Shown one piece after another: positions 57,401 to 64,000 of a stretch of 64,000 nt of DNA. Numbering within the stretch: position 1 is the first letter of the stretch; each line of letters opens with the position of its first letter. A model generated the notes under the pieces. The model saw nothing but the letters and a program-made list of their open reading frames with translations. It did no database searches and was not told the DNA's origin. Position numbers and translations under genes: made by a program. Source of the DNA: Yamagishiella unicocca (lineage: Eukaryota > Chlorophyta > Chlorophyceae > Chlamydomonadales > Volvocaceae); assembly GCA_003116995.1 (NCBI GenBank), contig BDSL01000023.1:62001-126000 (forward strand), given 5' to 3'.

Positions 57401-60400
57401 CCGCTTGAGCGCCTTGACCTCGAAGCTTCTGGCCATCAGCGGCACCTCGTGCTCCAGAAGCTTCAGCCGGAGTCGTACCTCAGCGACGGCGGCGTCGACC
57501 AGGCCCTGTACGGCCGCCGCCGTCGCCGCCGGCGGCGGTGCCGCCACCATCGCCAGCCCTCTGTGCTGCAGCGTCGGCACCAATGCACCGCTCTGCCCGT
57601 CGCCTCCGCTGGGTGTGGGTGCGGTCGTCGTCACCGCCGCCGCCGCCGCCAGCGCCTGCTGCCCGGCGGAGATTGAGTGCACGGCAGCCTCCAGCTGCTG
57701 TATCCGCTGCACCAGCGACGGCAGGCTGAGGGTGAGGCCATCCAGCGAGGGGCCGGGGGCCGCAGCATCTGAAGCCGCTTCGCTGCCTTCGCCTACGTCG
57801 CGGCCAGCGGCGTCGAGATTAGCGGGCTCGGGGCTCGCGCCGCCGCCGCCACTGGCCTCCGAGACAGGCCCCGAAGCCTCAGCCGCCACTCCCGGAGGCG
57901 GCGGCAGGGAGGTGGAGCCCTCCCTGGAGAGCCCGTCGTCGGCAGCCGCGGTGGTTGCGGACTCCAGGGAAGCCTCGCCGACCGGCGTGGCGTCCTCGCC
58001 GGCTTGAGCGTTGCCGGCCGCGCTGCCGCTTCTGGCGGCGGCGCCGCCGCCAGCGGACCCGACGGCAAACCCTCCACCGCCGCCGCCGGCCCCGCCGCCG
58101 CCGATGAGCTTGACCTGCGGCAGCATGCGCTTGCGGCCCAGCGGCAGGCCGAGCGTGTCGGACATGTACGACAACTGCTCTGCGAGCTCCTGGACCTTGG
58201 CGGCGAGGGCCGCGGCGTCGGCGTCGCTGTACGACGACGACGACGCGCCGCCGCCGAGCTCCAACGCAGCGGAGGCCGACACAGGCCGGCCTGCGAGAGG
58301 GCGCTGCCGGATGGGGCCCACGCCGGCAGCGAGCCGCGACGCCGCCGCCCCCGCGGCTGCCGCCTCAGCAGCCGCGCCGGCGATGATGCTGGAGTCGCCG
58401 TACCCGCCGCCGCCGCCGCCGCCACCCAGCGCCTCCGCGACCCGATTCTGCAGCCGCTCCGTGGCGCGGCGTACGGCGGACAGCTCGCGTGACATGTCAG
58501 TGACCTGCTCGTCCATCCACCTGACCAGGAGGGGCGCGTGAGGACGAGCACGCCGGGAGGACGAGCCATGAGTTAGGGCACGGGAGGGTGTACGTTCGAG
58601 GATGAGGCCCCTTCCTGTGGTAGGAAGCTGATAGGACGCGGGCGCGAGGGCGCTCCCACCACTTCCTGAGCCTCCAGGCGGCGCCCATCACCCATCACCC
58701 ATCATCCATCGCCCAGCACGGCCTATACCCCGTCCACGCCGCCCTCCCCCCCCTGGAGCTCCCTCACCCCATGATGCGCCGAGTGTCCAGGGAGTGACGC
58801 TGCAGCAGCTCCGGCAGCAGCGTGGCGTGAATGTGTCGCCGCACAGCCTCCTCGCCCGCCTCGCCGAGGACGCCCTGGCCCACCTGGGGCCGAGAGGGGG
58901 GGGAGGGTTTCGGTACGGCAGGGAGGGAGGCGGGTACGGGCAGGTAAGGAGCAGGCGAGACACTAGGCGAGACACTAGGCGAGACACTAGGCATGGAAGG
59001 CAGCGAGGGAGGGAGGGAGGGAGGGAGGGAGCGACGGAGGGAGGAGCGACCCGCCCCTCGCAGCCCCACAGTCTAGTCCGCAGGGAGGACGCAGGGAGGT
59101 TCGGAGGTAGAGAGGATACCCGTGGACGGACTGAGGAGGCTGGGTTGTGGTGGGGGGGCACATACCTTGATCTGCTCGACGGTGTTGACCAGGTCCTCCA
59201 CCTCCTGCCGCAGATCCGCCACCTCGCTGACAGGGGCGACCTGAGGGGGCGCGGAAGGGGGGGAGAAAGAGAGAGAACCCGTGGTCCGACACAAAGAGAA
59301 GACTATAGGGGTAACCTTCTGTGGTGGCGGTTGTTATTGTGGTGGTGGGGTCCCGTGCTGCGTGTATCTTCAGCCACGATGGCAGCAGCAGCAGCTCCAC
59401 GCTTGCCCAACTGCCAAACCTGCGCCCCGCTCCCAGCCGCCTGCCCCTTCTCCCGCTCGGCACCCCCAGCCGCCTTCCCCTCCTTACTCGACCCCTCTTA
59501 CCCGATTGCCCAGCGCTCGGAGGGCCTCAAACAGACGTGACATGTCTGTTTCCACCGTCACCAGCCGCAGCCCCAGCGCTGGGTCCGACGTCCCTGACCC
59601 GCCGCCGCCACCGCCGCCGCCACTGCCGCCACCGCCACCGATGGCACCGCTGACGGAGATGTCACCCACAACTTCCTCAATTACGACGCCACCACCCTCC
59701 GATGCTCCGCCGCCGCCGCTGCCGCCGCCGCCGCCACTATAACCCACTGCCAGGAGGCCAGGTGACGTGCTGGACAGCTGGCGCTGGAGGCTGGACGGCT
59801 GCCAGGAGGGCCCTGCGGCCCCCGGACGTAAGGCCCCGGAAGTGAGGCGGCCGAAGGACAACGCCACGGAGCCGCTCTGCGCCACCCGCAGCGGCGAACC
59901 GACCATGCTGGCGCCGGAGGAGGGCAGCTGTCCGAGCTGCGGTTGGGGGCACGATGGGCGGGGTTGGTGGTTGGTGGTTGATGGTGGTTGCGTTCTTCGC
60001 GGTTCGCGGCATACATACACACGGGTTACCGTATGTGATTAAGTGGGGCCCGTCAAGGCAAGGTCCCTGCCCCCTTGCCCTCCGCTCCCGGCCAGTCCGC
60101 TGCCGTACCTTCTTGGCGATGATGGAGTCAAGCACGGGGCCGTTGATGCGCATGTCGATCATATCCTCCACCTGCGGCATTGCGGTTGTAGGTTATCAGT
60201 TAGCAGTTGGTCGGTTGGGTTGGTTGGACGCTCATCAGCGGCGACCCCCCCCGCCCCCCCACCCAACCGCACCCCCCACCCAAGTTTACGTGCGTCGCGC
60301 GGGGTCCTTGCTTCCTTTCGTCTCGCCGTAGCCGATATAGCTTAGCCGCCAAAGGTCATATTACGACCTTCGGCTTTCGTATCCCCAACCCAGTTCTCCC

Positions 60401-63400
60401 GCATGCATCTCAAAACTTCTGTTTCAAACGATTTTTTCGGACATCCACGGGTTTCCCTCGAACCCACCCAACCGCATACGGAGCTGCCTGCCTTCAAACG
60501 TGCCAGTTCTGCAGCCACGGCCGCCAGACACTCTCCACTCCCCTGGCTTTCCCGCCACCCTTCCCCCGCTGCTTCCAACTTGCCGCCTCCTTCCCCCCAT
60601 ACTTAATACACTTGATACACTTGATCCACATGATCTAGAAAATCCACACGACACACCCCCACCCCCACCCAGTTCTCCAGCATGCATCTCAAAACTTCTG
60701 TTTTAAACGTTTTTTCGGACATCCACGGGTTTCCCTCGAACCCCCACCCCCACCCCACCCCGGTCGCACCTGCGTGACAGTGAGCAGCCCCGCCCTGCGC
60801 GCCTTCTTGGACATCTCCTCGTACTCGGAGTGGAGGGAAGACAAGGTGGCGCGCAGCCGGGCGAGGTCGGCCTGGGGGCGGCGGCGGGGAGGGGCCGGGG
60901 GAGATGAGGGGGTAGGGTTTCGGGGCACTCGACAGCGAGCTAAGTCGCGCAACCGCGGCATGGGGTATGATTGCCCCCCCCTGGCAGGTTAGACCGCCCC
61001 CACTAGGCTTCCTCAACCCCTCCCTAGCTCCCTCCCCTCCCCTCCCCTCCCTCCCCTCTTCCCCCCCCTCCCTGCATCAAATCCTCCTCCCCCGACCTCC
61101 CCCAACCCAACCCAACCCGCCCCCTCCCCCCCCTCCACCAGCGGCACCTGGCTCGTGCACAGCATCCCGTCCATAGCCGCCCGCAGCTCCCGAGTCACCA
61201 CCGCCACAGAGCGGTTCCGCTCCGCCTCGCCCGCCAGCCCCGCCTCCAGCTCCGCCACCCGCTCCATCAGGTCGGCGTTGCGTCGCTCCACCTGCCCCAT
61301 GTAGTCCCGGATGGAGCCCACCTGGTGTGTGCGGGGGGGAGGGTGGGGTGCAAAAACGACCCGGTTAATCGGCGTAGGAAGTTTAGTTGGCCCACCGGGT
61401 GGGGGTTACAGAAAACACCGGTTACTCGACATGGGAAGTGTAGCTGGTGGGGGGGGGTGTTGGTGGTCACGATGAAGACGCCAGGGAGGGTGGGGTGCGG
61501 TGCGGGTGGGGCGCGGGGGTGTTGCAGTGTGTTTTGTTGCATGTAACGGCACCGAGGGAGGTCAGCCACACCACGCGCGGCTTATAGATCATTAACGCTA
61601 GAAAGCACTCCTAGCGCGCTTGGCCACCCTGGAACCCAGCCCACCCTGGAGCCCAGGTCGGCACCCGCCTTGCCTCTTCTCTGCGGCTCCCGCCTTCCCT
61701 CTTTTCCTCTGGGTTTCGGAGCACGGGTTCCTCTCCCCCTCTCTCCGCCCACAGGGCCCACCTGCGCCGCCTCGTCGTGCAGCAGCTCCCACTTGAGCCG
61801 CTCGCCGCTGCCAGCCAGCGCAGCCTGCGACGGGTGGGAGGTGCGGATGGCGGGGTGAGTGGCGGGGTCGAACAGGGGTTCAGCTCCAACTCCTCGCCAC
61901 TAGGACCAAAGGAACCGGCTCGCAGTTATTTTCCGCTAACGGCACCCGCTTTGCAGCCAACCACGCGGCGGCTACTCAAGCGTTTTGGAGCTACCTCGAC
62001 TCCGGCAGTCCCAGACCGCCGCCCTCCCTGCCGCCGCACCCACCTCCAGCCGCCCCAGCCCCGAGTCCAGAGTCTTCCTCAGCGCCTCCAACTCGTAGCG
62101 CCGAGCTAGCGGCTCCATCCGGTCGTCCACGTACTGCGCCGCGCGCGCGGCCTCGGCCGTCTGCACGACACGCCGTACAGTCAATCAGTCGTCATGCCGT
62201 ACATTACGGCACGAACAGCACAAACAGGGCATCTGTGCTCGCCGGGTGCCCAAGCCGCCCCCCGCCATCCCCGCGATATCACGTCTCTGCGCGGCCTGCC
62301 GCCCGCAGCTGCTCCCCCCCACCCCCCACCCCGCACCCACCACTCTGTCCGACAGCATGCGGCACTCCTCCCGCAGCTGCCCCCCCACGTCCCGCTGGTG
62401 CGCCATCCCCGACATCACATCGTCCAGCCGCCGATTGAGCTCCTCGGTGGTGGCCTGGGTGGAGGCGGGTGGAGGCGGGCGGGGGCGGGGGTAACGGGGG
62501 GGAGAAGGGAGGGGGGTACGAGAGGAAACCCGCGGAAGCGCAGGTGGCGAGAAGACCCGGTTACACGACCCGGCTATCCGTGGAAGGGGAGATGGGGTGG
62601 GGTGAGTTCTCACGTGTGCCCGCCTGAAGCGTGACGCTGATGATGCTGGAGGCTACGAGCGCCCACCTGGGGCGCAGTGTACGGCACCTGAGCCCCGTGT
62701 ACGGCACACGTTGGGCGCAGTGTATGGCACCAGCCATCCCCCGACCTACCTTGGCCGCCGCCAGCCCTATCCGGTTGGACGCCAGCTCGTCCTCGTGCGC
62801 CGCCACCTGGGAGGCCATCTTCCACAGCCCGGCGGGGCCCGCGTCCACTTTGGCATCCAGCATCTGCACTCCAGGTAGGGCGGACGGGGCGGCGAAGGGC
62901 TGAGGGGCGCGGGCACGCAGGTAGGGCGATGGTAGCTGCCTGCCGCTCCTACACAAAAAAGCACCGCACCATAACACGGCCGCACAACGTCATCGCCGCA
63001 TTCTCCTCCCTCCCCCCTCCCTCCCGCACCTGCACCCGGTCCGTCATGAGCTCGTGGCTCTTGTCAATCCGCTCCAGAGCCGCGTGGGTCTCGTCCTTGA
63101 ACTGGAACAGCTGGTTTCGGTGCTCCTCCAGCGTCTTGAGCCGCGCCTGAGCCTCCGTGTCGGAAGAGATGAGCTTAGCCTCCAGCGTAGCCATGAGCTG
63201 GTCGGTGGCCGCCATGCCGCGCTTCATCAGATTGACCTCCCTGGAGCCGGCCAGGCGCGAAGCGGGGCAGGGCGCACGGTGTGTGTGTGTTTGTGTCGAG
63301 TAATTTCGGTTCTTTTCTGTAACCCTCCGTTCTACCGACCTCGGCCTGCTTCTGCTGCACTGCTTCAAAAAAGCTCCAAGACACACACACCAAGCCAGGC

Positions 63401-64000
63401 GCCACCCTCCTCCCTCCTCCCCTACCACCACGGGTCCACGGTTTCTCGCATCCACGGGCCTTCCTCGCAACCTCCCCCACAATCACCACCATCAGCTCCC
63501 ACTCCTCCCCCCCGGATTCTCTTTAACCCCCCCCCTCATTGCTCACTGGCCCAGCCCCGCCGCTATGTCGTGCATCTTGTCCAGCCCACGAGCCAAGTTC
63601 TCCAGCTGCCGGTTGTGCTGGTCGGAGCTGTCCTTGAGCCGCGCCAGCTCTATCTTGTGGCCGCTCAGCATGCCGCCGTGCTCGGCCATGCGGGAGTTCG
63701 TCATCACGTGCTGTTCGTCGTGGCCTGAGCGGCGGCAGGAGGGCAGGCGTGGGGGGGCAGTGGAGATGAAACCCATGGGTTGGCGCTGAAAAGTACACTG
63801 AATAGGTATTAAGGCGTGTGCACGGGGCGTGAGATGGGGTGATGGGAGAGGCGTGGGGGGATGGGGAGAGAAACGGACCAGGATGGTTGGTGGTGAAGAT
63901 TGCCATGGCAATGTCTGCGTGGCACCGCGACATCGGCCCTTCTTAGGTGCTGTACGATGCCGTACGGCGTCGTACTCACGTCTGAGGCGGATCTTGTGGT
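54401..64000 (-). CDS. Large coiled-coil protein, N-terminus beyond the window
   Basis: Eighteen exons in coding order, the first partial: 64000-63980, 63724-63547, 63240-63030, 62863-62750, 62454-62341, 62160-62044, 61824-61762, 61321-61148, 60871-60770, 60171-60109, 59936-59502, 59240-59166, 58883-58768, 58520-57208, 56837-56314, 56026-55796, 55623-55061, 54845-54401. All junctions agree in phase, giving about 1,620 codons here. The first half is nearly continuous heptad-type helix (RLKTLEEHRNQLFQFKDE, RRNADLMERVAELEAGLAG). The second half alternates helices with Gly/Ala/Ser-rich linkers and ends in a disordered Gly/Pro/Ser tail. A motif recurs: PLARRYELEALRKTL near 62100 and PLMARSFEVKALKRLL near 57420. 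No enzymatic domain, signal peptide or membrane helix was seen. A scaffold role, for example centriolar, ciliary or nuclear, is possible but not shown. Confidence 0.78.
56031..56095 (+). repeat. Dispersed intronic repeat, ACCGGTTAC type, copy 1
   Basis: Begins GGTGGGGGTTACAG and ends with a 33-bp core (56063-56095) starting ACCGGTTACTCGACATGGG. The core is identical to 61417-61449. It lies in the coiled-coil gene intron 56027-56313, antisense to that gene. Confidence 0.92.
60389..60470 (+). repeat. Dispersed intronic repeat, CCACGGGTTT type, copy 1
   Basis: About 82 bp, starting CCCAGTTCTC and including ATGCATCTCAAAACTTCTGT and ACATCCACGGGTTTCCCTCG. It is nearly identical to 60668-60750 in the same intron (60172-60769). 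Confidence 0.95.
60668..60750 (+). repeat. Dispersed intronic repeat, CCACGGGTTT type, copy 2
   Basis: Second copy of the 60389-60470 sequence in the same intron, about 280 bp away and in the same orientation, differing at only a few bases. It ends just before the polypyrimidine-like CCCCCACCCC run. Confidence 0.95.
61398..61449 (+). repeat. Dispersed intronic repeat, ACCGGTTAC type, copy 2
   Basis: Shares the head GGTGGGGGTTACAG and the 33-bp core with 56031-56095. It lies in the coiled-coil gene intron 61322-61761. A weaker related string (ACCCGGTTAATCGGCGTAGG) lies about 50 bp upstream in the same intron. Confidence 0.92.

Noticed and set aside
58011..58541. Plus-strand Ala/Pro-rich ORF
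   Set aside because: Shadow of the well-supported minus-strand exon 57208-58520.
1..64000. tRNA or rRNA genes
   Set aside because: No cloverleaf with A/B boxes or conserved rRNA segment was recognised by eye. A covariance-model scan would be decisive.

Overview
The window looks like nuclear DNA of a volvocine (Chlamydomonas/Volvox-type) green alga. It is GC-rich and intron-dense, with GTGAG-type donors and (T)GCAG acceptors. Its proteins carry long Ala/Gly/Ser/Gln-rich inserts, and a volvocine-style class III cyclase with a split PAS domain is present. The name is inferred from gene style; no marker gene fixes the species. Nothing prokaryotic was seen.

Layout. (1) 1-1556: a low-complexity 3' coding end on the minus strand. 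(2) 1553-11413: a satellite of about 55 tandem 142-bp units. It is interrupted at 2598-4589 by a 1,992-bp insert that encodes a Rep-like protein with CRESS-type motif I-like and HLQG motifs, plus a minus-strand exon. This is the most novel object in the window: a candidate rolling-circle (replitron-like) element nested in a satellite. (3) 11414-18330: gene-poor DNA, then a 5'-truncated, frameshifted L1-type retrotransposon. (4) 18371-19144: a two-exon MAPEG membrane protein with a GC-AG intron. (5) 20270-26386: a protein with two CTLH-CRA modules and a C-terminal UBA-like segment. (6) 27183-29792: a TraB-family protein. (7) 32043-39046, minus: a 14-exon LRR protein with an F-box-like start. 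(8) 42576-50729: a 12-exon guanylyl-cyclase-type gene, every splice in phase. (9) 54401-64000, minus: a large coiled-coil protein that runs off the right edge.

The cellular genes are unrelated neighbours (ubiquitin/CTLH, TraB, LRR, cyclic nucleotide signalling, coiled-coil scaffold), each with its own orientation. A common feature is a dispersed repeat family lying mostly in introns. It occurs in both orientations and shares a G-rich head followed by an ACCGGTTAC or ACCCGTGG core. The cyclase gene also carries a hairpin of about 100 nt inside an intron.

Exon coordinates come from reading donors, acceptors and phase by eye, and in several genes all junctions agree in phase. First exons of the LRR and coiled-coil genes and the middle of the CTLH gene are not resolved.
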